From NCBI RefSeq assembly GCF_013041605.1, contig NZ_JABEQC010000003.1, positions 1-45,743 of the forward strand: a stretch of DNA of 45,743 nucleotides, read 5' to 3'. Shown piece after piece: positions 1 through 8,928 of this stretch; the first letter of the stretch is position 1, and every line of letters begins with the position of its first letter. The notes beneath the pieces are model-generated. The model searched no databases. It was not told the DNA's origin and saw only the letters and a program-made list of their open reading frames with translations. A program made the position numbers and the translations under genes. The DNA comes from Vibrio plantisponsor (GTDB lineage: Bacteria > Pseudomonadota > Gammaproteobacteria > Enterobacterales > Vibrionaceae).

Positions 1-311
1 TTGAGATATCTGGCGATGGAGCTTATGACACAAGGTTGTGCTACGAAGCGATTCACCTCAAGCAAGCTATTGCGCTCATTCCGCCGATGGAAGGCGCAGC
101 CTTCTGGGAGCAGGGCTATCCTCGTAATCTAGCTGTCGGGTGCCAGAAACGTTCGCTCTCGGAGACGGCGATGTTCCGTGTGAAGAAACTGCTCAGTGGG
201 ACATTAAGCTTGAGAAATTACAATGCTCAGGTTGGTGAGACTTACGCCATGATAAAAGCGTTAAACAAGCTCACAGGGCTAGGTATGCCTGAAACGATGG
301 TGATCGCCTAA
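1..311 (+). pseudogene. IS5-family transposase, C-terminal remnant
   Basis: The reading frame is open from the window edge and ends at a TAA at 309-311. It carries the late part of an IS5-type DDE transposase: GDGAYDT (second catalytic Asp region, about 15-32) and the SLSETAM segment with the candidate catalytic Glu, followed by a typical C-terminus (NYNAQVGETYAMIKALNKL). Between NLAVGCQ and KRSLSETAM about 15-17 residues that I expect from relatives (a K/W-rich stretch ending in RYGYH) seem to be missing, in frame. The gene is cut by the window edge, so whether the 5' part is intact cannot be seen. The probable internal deletion suggests an inactive copy. The following 248 bases to the next gene hold only a small palindrome, TTGCTTGAATCAAGCAA (409-425), with no clear role. 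Confidence 0.75.
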
Positions 312-559
312 CAATTAGCCATGTTAGGGCGTTTTTAACTGAACGCAAATTAGGAAAAAAAACCTATTGCCGATTACATTACCTTCCGAATCTGTTTTCA
401 ATAATCCTTTGCTTGAATCAAGCAAAACAAGTTCATTTCCCCATTGCTAACATGAAGAATCAGAGTTACCTCTTATTTTCTTCGATTTCGGATTAAGCAC
501 CTTAAATCAAAGTGGGTAACTCTCTTGATTTCAAATCAAAGTGTCGGAACTATTACATA

Positions 560-1438
560 TCAGTAATTATTTACCTCAAGAACAAATAACTCTCTAACAC
601 CTTCAACTCCCTTGTTCTCTGCTTCTTCCATATACGTAGCAGCTTTTGAAAAATACCCTTTACGAACGAAATTTTTAATCATCTCATAGTAGTATTTAGA
701 TTCATCATCTTTGGATTCACTCCACTTAAAAGATGAAGGAATATTACTAATAACCTTCTGATCTTTTACTCTCTCATAAGGATTACTAAAGTGTTCTAAT
801 TCTATTTCTAGGTATATCCTACCAGTTTTTCTATATTGGATATTACTATTTGAAGCATCCAGTATATTTGCTTCAATATCACCAGCACGGATCGCCATAT
901 CATTGATCACTCTTAACGGTTTAGGAGAATCTAAATTCAGTTTTTCCACATCCGTAAAAAATACTAAGTAGCTAGGATTTTTGCCATTAGGATAAACTTG
1001 AGGAAGTCTATATTCGCTATAATATCCTTCTGCTTTAAATAAACTCTTTGGTGTATAAAAATTATTACTAGTTCCAAGAAAATCTAAAAGTTTGAAGTTT
1101 TCATCTAGTACCAAGACAGAAGGCAAAAATACACCGTTGTCATCAATTGGTGAATAAACACTAACTCCAATATCACTTGAGCTTACAGGAAGTTTAATAC
1201 CTTCTACATAAGAATAATTGGAGTCGAGTCTAATAATGTCATTGGAACTAGAAACATTAAGTTCTATATCACCGACCTCAGGCAGCTGTTTATATCGAAT
1301 TTCATTTAGAGTCACATAACGATGCTCTTTTAGTGCTAGCCTGTCAGGGATTTCCTTATACAGCTTATTTTCAACCAATGTTGAATTCGAACAAGCTACA
1401 CTCAGAACTGCAAGTAATATAATAGTTAACAACTTCAT
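560..1438 (-). CDS. MalM-like periplasmic lipoprotein
   Basis: This 292-residue protein begins with a lipoprotein signal peptide; the lipobox is LSVAC, with Cys16 as the lipidation site. The middle holds a VLVLDENFKLLDF stretch and the end a YYYEMIKNFVRKG...AATYMEEAENKGVEG segment. Both resemble the MalM family (maltose operon periplasmic protein, about 300 residues), whose members end with a similar helical repeat. MalM proteins accompany LamB-type porins, and a LamB-like porin lies at 5585-6868, so a role in periplasmic sugar handling is plausible but the ligand is unknown. GAGGAAAA sits just before the ATG, and an exact copy of the AGAAAGCGCTTTCT operator lies 37 bp upstream, placing the gene in the same regulon. 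It is more AT-rich than its neighbours. Confidence 0.7.
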   Translation of the reverse strand: MKLLTIILLAVLSVACSNSTLVENKLYKEIPDRLALKEHRYVTLNEIRYKQLPEVGDIELNVSSSNDIIRLDSNYSYVEGIKLPVSSSDIGVSVYSPIDDNGVFLPSVLVLDENFKLLDFLGTSNNFYTPKSLFKAEGYYSEYRLPQVYPNGKNPSYLVFFTDVEKLNLDSPKPLRVINDMAIRAGDIEANILDASNSNIQYRKTGRIYLEIELEHFSNPYERVKDQKVISNIPSSFKWSESKDDESKYYYEMIKNFVRKGYFSKAATYMEEAENKGVEGVRELFVLEVNNY

Positions 1439-1475
1439 ATTGTTTTCCTCAGAATCTATTACCCAAAACCATACA

Positions 1476-1489
1476 AGAAAGCGCTTTCT
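1476..1489. promoter_or_regulatory. Operator palindrome AGAAAGCGCTTTCT (site 1)
   Basis: An exact copy of the 14-bp palindrome found throughout the locus, 37 bp before the MalM-like start codon. The form, a perfect palindrome with a central CG, is typical of LacI-family operators. The proposed binder is the LacI-type protein at 10158-11168. Confidence 0.8.
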
Positions 1490-1643
1490 CTTAACGTGAC
1501 GCGAGTCTTTAATTATTAATTTTAAATGAACTAATACTTAACCGAATTCACTAAGGGTACATACTACTAATGCTCCATACATACTTATACCCCAAAAAGG
1601 ACACACAAAATTCATAGCTAAATTTGATGAAAATTGTTCGCAC

Positions 1644-4460
1644 CTATTCCACTTGTTTCTCAAAACATAAGGTTTGTAACTCTGCGCCTTTTTTCACGAA
1701 CTGGCATTCTAACCAATAAACACCAGATGGCAGATAGATAGCTCGCCCTTGAACCATGGTAGTCTTGCCGTTGTTACCGTTGATGGGCAGTGACATAGCA
1801 AATTCACCATTGATGCTCAAACTGCAAGAAGATTGCGCCAGAGCTTCTCGATCATAGGCCATCTGAGCAAAACAAAGGTAAGTACCGCTGTTTTCTACCT
1901 GCAACAAACATTGGCTGGATTCTTGGCTGTTGAGTTCAATGGTTTGATCCGCAAAGCAGATTGGTGCCGTTTCAGGCACTGCGTGGAGCGCCTGAGCCGA
2001 AAGTGGCGCAAAAGCTTTCACCGCTTGATACGCCTGCAACGGTCTTTGCATAACTGGTGCATTCAAAATAAAACGGCAGATGTTCATCGCACTGCGCTGC
2101 AATTCGCCCAACGTTAACTCACCTTGCGCGAGCGCCTGCAAGGAGTCGTCTTCCATTGGGTTACGCTCGGCGGCTTCGTTTTCCACTACCATGTAGAGAT
2201 CATTTTGCGCTCGTAGCATGTAGCCAGTGAAGCGCTTACTCTCTTCACCTCCGTCAACGGGGTGATTCATTTTGGCCCACCAGTCGGTCATCACAATGCC
2301 AGTGTAACCCCATTCACCACGCAAGATGGTGGTATTCAGATCATAGTTGGAAGCCGCCCAATGACCGTTGACCGGATTGTAAGCGGTCATGATGGTAGAC
2401 GCCTGACCATACTTCACCGCCATTTCAAACGGTTTGATGTGGATTTCACGCAGCGCGCGCTGTGACATCACGCTATCTACATCCATTCGCGCGGTTTCTT
2501 GATCGTTCGCTGCGAAGTGTTTGATGGTGCCAGAAACGCCCGCTTGTTTTAAACCTGTGGTTTGCGCAGCCGCGATCCAACCCGTTAATAACGGATCTTC
2601 GGAGAAATATTCGAAATTACGGCCATTGAGTGGATGGCGATGAATATTGATACCTGGGCCAAGTAACGTATCGATTTGGTACGCTTGCAATTCTTGGCCA
2701 ACCAGATAATACAATAGCTGATTGAGCGCCGAGTTCCACGTGCAGGCAAGCAGCGTTCCAATCGGTACTTGCGTCGCTTGATGACCGCTGTCCATGCGAA
2801 TCCCCGACGGACCATCGGCCGCCGCGGCCACCGGAATGCCCAGCTCAAATAGCGAATCACACACCCCGCCAAATGCAGCCGCAGTGCCCGGTGTCACTTT
2901 CGGGCTGCACATACCTTCTCCACGAACAAGAGTCGCCAATTGCGCTGGCGTCAGTTGGGCAATGAAGGCTTCTAAATCAGCGTGTCCTTTTGCAACATCG
3001 ACCAACTTAATCCCTTGATCGCCCGTAAAAGCATAGGTTGGCGGCAAGTTGGCTTCAATTCGTTGCGCCAGTTCCACCGTACGCAGTGGCACAGGCTGAT
3101 ACCTAGTTTGATAGACGCCATTGGCTTGGCGCTCTGCTGGCACTAGGCGTTCAAACTCACGCGTTGGGGCACAGGCTTCTGAAAGGGTTTCTAGCACCCG
3201 CAGTTGGTCGAGTTGCCACACGGCATCAACCAGCTCGGCTTGGCGTACGCTCCCCCCAAGGTAGAAACGGTATTCACCCGCTTCCAACACATAACTGTTT
3301 TTGTGCCCTGTCACACCGCTGTCGTCAAAGGAAGCCAAAGCCCATAAAGGCACGGTAATTTGCACTCTTTCACGGCCATTCGGTGCAATTTCACCGCTTT
3401 TATCAAAACCACACAGCACACGTGCGGGTTTACCGAGTTTTCCTTGCGGCGCTTCCACATAGACTTGCACTACTTCTTTGCTGCTAAATTGTTGGCCTAC
3501 ATTACGAACCTCAATATCAAACGTCAGCGCGTTGGCATTGGTGAGATCGCCGCCAGCATCTGCCACGTCAACAGAGCACTGAACCAAACGGCGTTCAAAT
3601 TGGGTATAAGATAACCCGGCACCAAACTCAAACTGCACCTCCTCTGGGGCAAAGGTTTCAAAGTATCGATAGCCGACGTATATATCTTCAGCATAGGGGT
3701 TGAAGTCTTTGCGGCCAAAATGGGCAGATGAAGGGTAATCTTGCAAACGATAGGCGATGGTGTCGGTCAAACGACCACTGGGAGAAACAGCGCCAGAGAG
3801 CACATCGGCCAGCGCGTGGCCCCCTTCCATCCCCGCCGCCCAGCTGTAGAGCACTGCTTTGATCGCTTGATGGTTTTCAAGGTCAGTTAACCACGACATA
3901 TCGATAATATTGGTCACGTTCATCACCACGATCACCGCCGTAAAGTGACGGCACACTTTGGTTAGCATGTCCGATTCCAGCTCGGTTAAGCGGTAGCTGC
4001 CTGCTTCATCGGCGTAATCTTTATCTTCACCGGCAGTGCGACCAATAAACACGATCGCTTTGTCAGACTGAAACGCAGCCTGTGCCACCACCTCATCGGT
4101 CAATGGCATTTCATGTTGAAACCACGGCTCAGCCGCCCAACCACCGCCGCCGTCATCAAATGGATGATGCGCCAGCCAAGCTTGATAGGTCGCGATCAGC
4201 GCCTGATTCAGCGTAAATGATGCATTGGATTGCAGCCCTTGCAGTGCATTAACGGCATACGGCACATTGACCGCCCCGCCAGACCCTGTGCCACTGCGAT
4301 AGGTATCCACTTGACAGCGGCCAAACAGAGAAACCACCTCTGATGGTTGAATAGGAAGGGCTTGGTCGTCATTTTTTAGCAAGACGATGCCTTCTGTCGC
4401 CGCTTTACGGCTCACCGACAACAGTTCTTGCTGCGCTTTGTCTATCGCTGGATTTCTCAT
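1644..4460 (-). CDS. GH3 beta-glucosidase with reversed domain order
   Basis: This 938-residue protein has no signal peptide, so it should be cytoplasmic. It has the GH3 domains in reversed order. The usual C-terminal alpha/beta domain comes first (GIVLLKN at 24-30, RSGTGSGG at 55-62, AGEDKD with Glu145 as acid/base candidate), then a fibronectin-III-like domain (about 290-400), and then the TIM-barrel domain with KHF at 647-649 and the nucleophile motif VMTDWW (Asp726). A beta-rich tail (about 830-938) follows. Reversed GH3 enzymes are known, for example from Ruminococcus albus and Butyrivibrio, and mostly act on beta-glucosides. Here it would release glucose from short imported beta-glucans. 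It is divergent from an AraC-type gene that may control it. No operator of the LacI type was found in front of it. Confidence 0.92.
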   Translation of the reverse strand: MRNPAIDKAQQELLSVSRKAATEGIVLLKNDDQALPIQPSEVVSLFGRCQVDTYRSGTGSGGAVNVPYAVNALQGLQSNASFTLNQALIATYQAWLAHHPFDDGGGGWAAEPWFQHEMPLTDEVVAQAAFQSDKAIVFIGRTAGEDKDYADEAGSYRLTELESDMLTKVCRHFTAVIVVMNVTNIIDMSWLTDLENHQAIKAVLYSWAAGMEGGHALADVLSGAVSPSGRLTDTIAYRLQDYPSSAHFGRKDFNPYAEDIYVGYRYFETFAPEEVQFEFGAGLSYTQFERRLVQCSVDVADAGGDLTNANALTFDIEVRNVGQQFSSKEVVQVYVEAPQGKLGKPARVLCGFDKSGEIAPNGRERVQITVPLWALASFDDSGVTGHKNSYVLEAGEYRFYLGGSVRQAELVDAVWQLDQLRVLETLSEACAPTREFERLVPAERQANGVYQTRYQPVPLRTVELAQRIEANLPPTYAFTGDQGIKLVDVAKGHADLEAFIAQLTPAQLATLVRGEGMCSPKVTPGTAAAFGGVCDSLFELGIPVAAAADGPSGIRMDSGHQATQVPIGTLLACTWNSALNQLLYYLVGQELQAYQIDTLLGPGINIHRHPLNGRNFEYFSEDPLLTGWIAAAQTTGLKQAGVSGTIKHFAANDQETARMDVDSVMSQRALREIHIKPFEMAVKYGQASTIMTAYNPVNGHWAASNYDLNTTILRGEWGYTGIVMTDWWAKMNHPVDGGEESKRFTGYMLRAQNDLYMVVENEAAERNPMEDDSLQALAQGELTLGELQRSAMNICRFILNAPVMQRPLQAYQAVKAFAPLSAQALHAVPETAPICFADQTIELNSQESSQCLLQVENSGTYLCFAQMAYDREALAQSSCSLSINGEFAMSLPINGNNGKTTMVQGRAIYLPSGVYWLECQFVKKGAELQTLCFEKQVE

Positions 4461-4491
4461 CGCTCTATCGCTTTATTTTGCTTTTGGCATT

Positions 4492-4504
4492 CTCATTGAA
4501 TGAG
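4492..4504. promoter_or_regulatory. Small inverted repeat between GH3 and araC-type genes
   Basis: CTCATTGAATGAG has 6-bp arms around one base and lies in the 111-bp gap between the two divergent starts. It is a candidate control site for the AraC-type protein, but AraC proteins usually bind direct repeats, so support is weak. Confidence 0.25.
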
Positions 4505-4571
4505 CTTCAGTGTATGCTTGCCAAGTGCGCATTTCTACCAACATACCGACCAATAAAGGGAAAATAACGAC

Positions 4572-5441
4572 ATGAACGTCACCTATCAACTGCAGGAGCA
4601 TCTGCGATATCCGCATTTAAAATTTGCTTATGTTGATGGCCACCATCACAGTGATTTTGGCCTGCACAAACACGACTTTTCTGAGCTGTTTTTGGTCGTC
4701 AGTGGCAAAGGCAATCATGTCGTGGCATCGCACGTTTATCCCCTCAGCACGGGGGATGTGTTTGTGATTAACGGTGACATTGAGCACGCCTTTCAAGATG
4801 TTGAGCAGTTGGAAATCATTAACTTGATGTTTGAAGCAGGCACGCCCTTTTTCGAAACGCCCTCATTGAGGATGTTGTCGGGCTATCAGGCGATGTTTAA
4901 GGTCGAGCCGATTGCCCGCCAAACCGGTGAATATCGGGCTAAGCTCACGCTTGATAGCGGGCAACTGCCGCAAATAGTGCGGTTGATTGACGCGATTCGG
5001 ATTGAATACCAACAAGGGGAAAACGGCTTTGAAACCATGCTCACCAGTTTGATGCAGCAATTGGTCATTACCCTAGCACGCATGTACCAGCAACAAACGC
5101 ACGATCTGCCGAAAACCACACTGGCACTTAGCCGAGCGTTAATTTTTATTGAACAGCACTTTACCGATGCCTGCCTTCACAGCGGAGAAATTGCCCAAGC
5201 GGCGTTTGTCAGCCAGCGACAACTCGAGCGGCTGTTTAAGCAGTTTCTCAACACCTCACCGAATCTTTACTTGCGTGAAATGCAGCTCAACTATGGACGT
5301 GATCTATTAAGTAATGACCCTAGTGTTTCGATTCAGCAAATAGCGGAACGGTGCGGATTCAATGACAGCAACTATTTTTCAAAGTGCTTTAAGCAGAAAT
5401 TTGGCCAAAGCCCACGCCAATACATGACTCAACAAAAATAA
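4572..5441 (+). CDS. AraC-family transcriptional regulator
   Basis: This 289-residue protein has an N-terminal cupin-like sensing domain (HHSDFGLHKHDFSELFLVV and a PLSTGDVFVINGD segment, about 25-75) and a C-terminal double helix-turn-helix (about 190-286). The second helix-turn-helix contains the AraC signature IAERCGFNDSNYFSKCFKQKFGQSPRQY. The protein most resembles sugar-responsive members such as the MelR/RhaS type. AGGGAAAA precedes the ATG. It is divergently transcribed from the GH3 gene, so its most likely job is to activate GH3 in response to a beta-glucoside; the inducer is unknown. The stop codon lies only a few bases from the terminator of the convergent porin gene. Confidence 0.93.
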   Translation: MNVTYQLQEHLRYPHLKFAYVDGHHHSDFGLHKHDFSELFLVVSGKGNHVVASHVYPLSTGDVFVINGDIEHAFQDVEQLEIINLMFEAGTPFFETPSLRMLSGYQAMFKVEPIARQTGEYRAKLTLDSGQLPQIVRLIDAIRIEYQQGENGFETMLTSLMQQLVITLARMYQQQTHDLPKTTLALSRALIFIEQHFTDACLHSGEIAQAAFVSQRQLERLFKQFLNTSPNLYLREMQLNYGRDLLSNDPSVSIQQIAERCGFNDSNYFSKCFKQKFGQSPRQYMTQQK

Positions 5442-5464
5442 AAAAAGCCGCTGTTGTCAGCGGC
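5439..5464 (-). terminator. Rho-independent terminator of the porin gene
   Basis: GCCGCTG and CAGCGGC (5447-5464) form a 7-bp stem with a TTGT-side loop. On the minus strand the stem is followed by a run of T with a single A. It ends transcripts from the porin gene. The T-tract overlaps the last codons of the AraC-type gene, and the plus strand has no T-run after the stem. Confidence 0.8.
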
Positions 5465-5584
5465 ATAATGAATGGCAGTGGTGTGCATTCATGCAACAAA
5501 AACAAGTTCTCCCGTGTAGCCCGACTTGCCAGTTGCAAAATCAGGAGTGGCGATCCCCCTAAAGAACCACTCCCTACAGGTGGA

Positions 5585-6868
5585 TTACCACCACATGTCT
5601 GCTTGGATACCCACAAGGACGTCTGCTTTGTCACGCATTGATCCATCTAGGTAAGTCGCTAGGAAACGAATTTCAGGTGCTGGGCCAAAACCAGTTGGGA
5701 CTATAATGGTTGGCGCAACCGTCAGTTTGTAGTTGGTTGCATCGTCACCCACACCGTTTGAATCTTCCCATTTGTTGTACTGGAAGCCCGCTTCTGTCGC
5801 GATAACGAAGTTTTGTGTTACTGGGAAAGATGGACGGATCATCGCCGATGCCCAGCTGTCTTTGCCACCGTTATCGAGATCGTTGTATTGACCTTGGATA
5901 GAGTGGAAGATGCTCACGCCATTTTCAAAGAAGTATCCCCCCCATACCAACGCACGCGCAGAGACATCACCGCTTTCGACTTTCTTCATTTTTGCAGGGC
6001 CTTCCAACGAACCATTGCCAGGTTTCCATGCGTTGTAAGTAGTCAGCGTGCCGCCAAGTAGTTGACCGGAGCCAAGGCCTTTACCTGCCTGAGCGATGTA
6101 CTTGGTAAAACCTTTGTCAGATAGACCAAACACTTTGTCTGAATGAACAATCGCGGTCATCTCAACACCGTTGCTAGCGTACTCTGTACCATCGACGAAG
6201 TTGTCTGGCAGATATTTACCCATGGCGTGCAGTTCAACACCATCAAAATCAACGCCTACGTGTACCGAGTGCATTGGGTTGTTCGAGTTGGTTGCCCAGA
6301 ATGAATCTTCTGCGTTATCACTGGCGATATACGCAAAATCCCATTTGTTTCCGCCAAGTTCAATACCTTCAATACCCACACCAGTGCCGGACATATCGGT
6401 ATAGAAGAAGTCTGTCATAAAGATATAGTTGTCTTTACCGTAAAAACGTTTCCCTCCCCAAATAGTACCCGTATCGCTAACACCATCAAACTCAACAAAG
6501 GTTTCCACCATACCAATACTACCGTTTGCTGCATCTGCGCTCGTACTGAGCTGGTTTTTACCTTCAGACTGTGCGTTGTCTGCTCCGGCACGCGTCTTGA
6601 TACGGATTTTTTGACCGTCATCATTCTCAAAGTTTTTTTGCAGCGCAAGCTCAAAATGGTTGTCCGATTCAATACCCAAGCGACCTAGGCGCTCTTTAGA
6701 TGCTGGGAATTTTGAACGTTTGAAATCGTCGTTTTTGCTGTAGAGAGCCCCCGCACGGAAGTAACCGTGGAACTCAAAACCATCAGATTTTTCAGCATGA
6801 ACAACTGGCGTGGCGGATAAACCCGCAGTCGCAACTAGACAAGCGAGGGTAAGCTTAGAAAGTTTCAT
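5585..6868 (-). CDS. LamB-like sugar porin
   Basis: An outer-membrane porin of 427 residues. The start is placed at 6868 rather than at an ATG 21 bases further upstream, because GGAG lies 7 bases before it and the protein then begins with a clean signal peptide (MKLSKLTLACLVATAGL..., cleavage after VVHA). The mature protein opens with FEFHGYFRAGALYS, as LamB/ScrY porins do (FHGYxRxG), and ends with ADMWW, the terminal aromatic residues needed for barrel insertion. Length and alternating beta pattern fit an 18-strand maltoporin fold. In this locus it probably admits laminari-oligosaccharides rather than maltodextrins. Two exact operator palindromes lie upstream (6901-6914 and 7076-7089). The gene has its own terminator at 5439-5464. 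Confidence 0.88.
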   Translation of the reverse strand: MKLSKLTLACLVATAGLSATPVVHAEKSDGFEFHGYFRAGALYSKNDDFKRSKFPASKERLGRLGIESDNHFELALQKNFENDDGQKIRIKTRAGADNAQSEGKNQLSTSADAANGSIGMVETFVEFDGVSDTGTIWGGKRFYGKDNYIFMTDFFYTDMSGTGVGIEGIELGGNKWDFAYIASDNAEDSFWATNSNNPMHSVHVGVDFDGVELHAMGKYLPDNFVDGTEYASNGVEMTAIVHSDKVFGLSDKGFTKYIAQAGKGLGSGQLLGGTLTTYNAWKPGNGSLEGPAKMKKVESGDVSARALVWGGYFFENGVSIFHSIQGQYNDLDNGGKDSWASAMIRPSFPVTQNFVIATEAGFQYNKWEDSNGVGDDATNYKLTVAPTIIVPTGFGPAPEIRFLATYLDGSMRDKADVLVGIQADMWW

Positions 6869-6900
6869 ATTAACTCCATGTTCCATCATTAGCCCTTAAA

Positions 6901-6914
6901 AGAAAGCGCTTTCT
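6901..6914. promoter_or_regulatory. Operator palindrome AGAAAGCGCTTTCT (site 2, porin proximal)
   Basis: An exact copy, 32 bp before the porin start codon, where bound repressor would block the promoter or early elongation. It is paired with site 3, 175 bp away. Confidence 0.8.
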
Positions 6915-7232
6915 TTGTTATTTATAAAAAACTGAACATCAATGGCGAACGCAAACCAATAATTCACGTTCAACTATGCGATGAAGCTAATAAAATATCA
7001 GCCTCAACTGCCTTGTTCAGTGCAAGAGAAGTATAAAAGGATCTTCTAAGATAAAACCGTGATCACCCTCATTAAAGAAAGCGCTTTCTCGGATATTCAT
7101 CACAATTTGATATTTCACTGATCAATGAATGGAAGAAACACTTTCAAGCCGTTTTGTACCTTAAAAACGAAAAGTGCCTAAAAACGAAAAAGCCCGTGAT
7201 GTTCACCACGAGCTCGATCGAGTGCGTACTGA
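6915..7232. other. Intergenic control region of the porin gene
   Basis: These 318 bases separate the porin from GH16, which end to start are both on the minus strand. They hold operator site 3 at 7076-7089. No further gene is seen, and no convincing CRP site was found. No clear terminator for the GH16 gene was recognised here. Confidence 0.5.
7076..7089. promoter_or_regulatory. Operator palindrome AGAAAGCGCTTTCT (site 3, porin distal)
   Basis: An exact copy, 207 bp before the porin start. Its centre is 175 bp from that of site 2, so a tetrameric repressor could bridge both sites. Confidence 0.75.
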
Positions 7233-8834
7233 TCAGCGTTTTTCGAAACGAATGTTATCCAAACTGAATGTCATCGCAGCCGTAGGTTCAAACACCAATA
7301 AGTTGTTGATCATGGTTGGATCCGCTTGATTGCCAGCAACAAAGCGGTTTGACTGAGCGAGTAAATCCGCCAGCTTGATGCGCACTTCGCCCCATTGCCC
7401 CATCGCTGGCAACGCCACAGTCATGTCACTGGTTTTTGGCCAACCACTATCGATTTTCACCATCAGTTCACTGCCGTCAGTCATCGACTCCACTTTGATA
7501 TCAAAGATCAGCTCGCCACTCTCTAACCAATGGCTCACGTCAGTCGTGGGTGAACGGAAATAAAGGTTACCCGCGCCGTTTTTCTTGCTGATTTTCAGCA
7601 CTTGGCCGTGATCACCATCGGCCACTTCTTGGTGCGAGACGATGTCCATTGGATCGTAACTGCCGTACGCCAAGTTACTGTTGAGGCTTTCAGAGAAAAT
7701 ATCTAAGTTTGGGCCATCGGCGTAGCGGTCATCTTGCGGCAAAATCGCAGGCGCTTGATGCCCTTTGACCTTCACCGCTTGCTCACCGATAGTCGCACAG
7801 CCTTTGCCTTTCCAGCGATCCGCCGAGCAGCGATACACTTTCACGTAATCCACCAGCATGGTTTTTGGAAAGTCCGATTTATCGATTCCTTTTTGGTTGG
7901 CATTGGCCGACCAAGAGCCGCCCACAGCAAGGTTGAGCAGCAGGTGGAAACGTTCGTCAAACGGTGCTGCGCCTTTGGCGTTGACCAAAGCGCCATCGAC
8001 TTTATATTGGCTGTACCACTCATCTTGCGTTTGTGTCGCGTAGTGAATGTTGTCGACATACCAACGAATTTCCCCTTCTTCCCACTCAATCGCATAGGTG
8101 TGGAAGTCATCCGCTGGGTTGATGTTGTTGGGCAGCGAAGCACCTTGACCACTGTAGACGTTATCTGGCCATGCTTTGCCATAGTGCAGACTGCCGTATA
8201 TGCGGTTTTCACCATCGCCAGCTTGTGCTCCTGGCGCATCAGATTGCGCTTTCAGGTTGACCGCTTCCATGATGTCGATTTCACCAGAGGCCGCCCAAGT
8301 GCCATATTTGTTATCGGTCGGTAGCATCCAAATTGCTGGCCACGTTCCCTGCCCAGATGGTAATTTGGCGCGGATTTCAAAGCGGCCATATTTGTGGTCA
8401 CGCTTGTCTTTAGAGCGCAGACGTGCCGAAGTAAATGGCAGGGTTTTATTCGCCCCGGCGCCAACTTTGCCTTCTGGATTATCTGGCCCACTGTAGCTCT
8501 CATTGTGCGCCACAATGTGCAAATAGCCATCTTTTACATAGGCATTACGCGCCCGTTTGGTGTAGCACTGCTGCTCGTTATTGCCACCGCCCCAACAGTT
8601 TTCTTCTAGGCTCCAGTTACGTTTGTTGATTTTGTCGCCATCAAACTCATCGGCCCACACCAATTGCCACTGTGCACTCCGTGGTGTAGGTTGATCTAGC
8701 AGCATCACTGGCTTTTTGGTTTGAACTGAGTCGGTTCCGGATGAGCTGTCACCCGTTTGGCTACAACCCGCTAATAAGCCAAGAGAAACGGCCAAAGCAA
8801 GCTGGTTAATACTATTACGGTTGTTCGATGTCAT
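7233..8834 (-). CDS. GH16 laminarinase-like lipoprotein
   Basis: This 533-residue protein has a lipoprotein signal peptide ending in LLAGC (Cys24). The GH16 domain (about 55-340) carries GTWPAIWMLP and the catalytic motif GEIDIMEA with Glu185 as nucleophile, Asp187, and Glu190 as acid/base. The ExDxxE form with a beta-bulge is typical of laminarinases (endo-beta-1,3-glucanases) rather than agarases or carrageenases. A C-terminal beta-sandwich (about 375-533, ending FSLDNIRFEKR) looks like a galactose-binding-type accessory domain, and the broken gene just upstream has a similar one. Anchored in a membrane facing the periplasm or the outside, it would cut laminarin to oligosaccharides. GGAGGAAT precedes the ATG, with a 16-bp palindrome directly upstream of that ribosome binding site. 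The nearest operator copy is before the broken upstream gene. Confidence 0.93.
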   Translation of the reverse strand: MTSNNRNSINQLALAVSLGLLAGCSQTGDSSSGTDSVQTKKPVMLLDQPTPRSAQWQLVWADEFDGDKINKRNWSLEENCWGGGNNEQQCYTKRARNAYVKDGYLHIVAHNESYSGPDNPEGKVGAGANKTLPFTSARLRSKDKRDHKYGRFEIRAKLPSGQGTWPAIWMLPTDNKYGTWAASGEIDIMEAVNLKAQSDAPGAQAGDGENRIYGSLHYGKAWPDNVYSGQGASLPNNINPADDFHTYAIEWEEGEIRWYVDNIHYATQTQDEWYSQYKVDGALVNAKGAAPFDERFHLLLNLAVGGSWSANANQKGIDKSDFPKTMLVDYVKVYRCSADRWKGKGCATIGEQAVKVKGHQAPAILPQDDRYADGPNLDIFSESLNSNLAYGSYDPMDIVSHQEVADGDHGQVLKISKKNGAGNLYFRSPTTDVSHWLESGELIFDIKVESMTDGSELMVKIDSGWPKTSDMTVALPAMGQWGEVRIKLADLLAQSNRFVAGNQADPTMINNLLVFEPTAAMTFSLDNIRFEKR

Positions 8835-8844
8835 GATTCCTCCG

Positions 8845-8860
8845 CACGGGGTACCCCGTG
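8845..8860 (-). promoter_or_regulatory. Perfect 16-bp palindrome next to the GH16 ribosome binding site
   Basis: CACGGGGTACCCCGTG ends 4 bases before GGAGG of the GH16 gene in the minus-strand transcript. It could form a GC-rich RNA hairpin that affects translation or protects the mRNA, or act as a protein-binding site. There is no T-run, so it is not a terminator. Confidence 0.5.
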
Positions 8861-8928
8861 ACTGCGTTGTCAGTGTGAAATCCGCTGAACGATAAACAAG
8901 CTATGCCATTTTTGTCGCGGATTAACGA

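Noticed and set aside
409..425. Terminator after the IS5 remnant
   Set aside because: TTGCTTGAATCAAGCAA is AT-rich and has no T-run in either direction.
6869..6889. Upstream ATG at 6889 as porin start
   Set aside because: It has no ribosome binding site and adds seven residues before a clean signal peptide; the ATG at 6868 has GGAG before it.
7060..7075. CRP site around GGTGATCAC upstream of the porin
   Set aside because: It has only the central GTGATCAC core and lacks the TGTGA-N6-TCACA layout.
7734..8324. 196-codon open frame on the plus strand inside GH16
   Set aside because: It is an antisense shadow of the GH16 gene with no ribosome binding site and no family resemblance.
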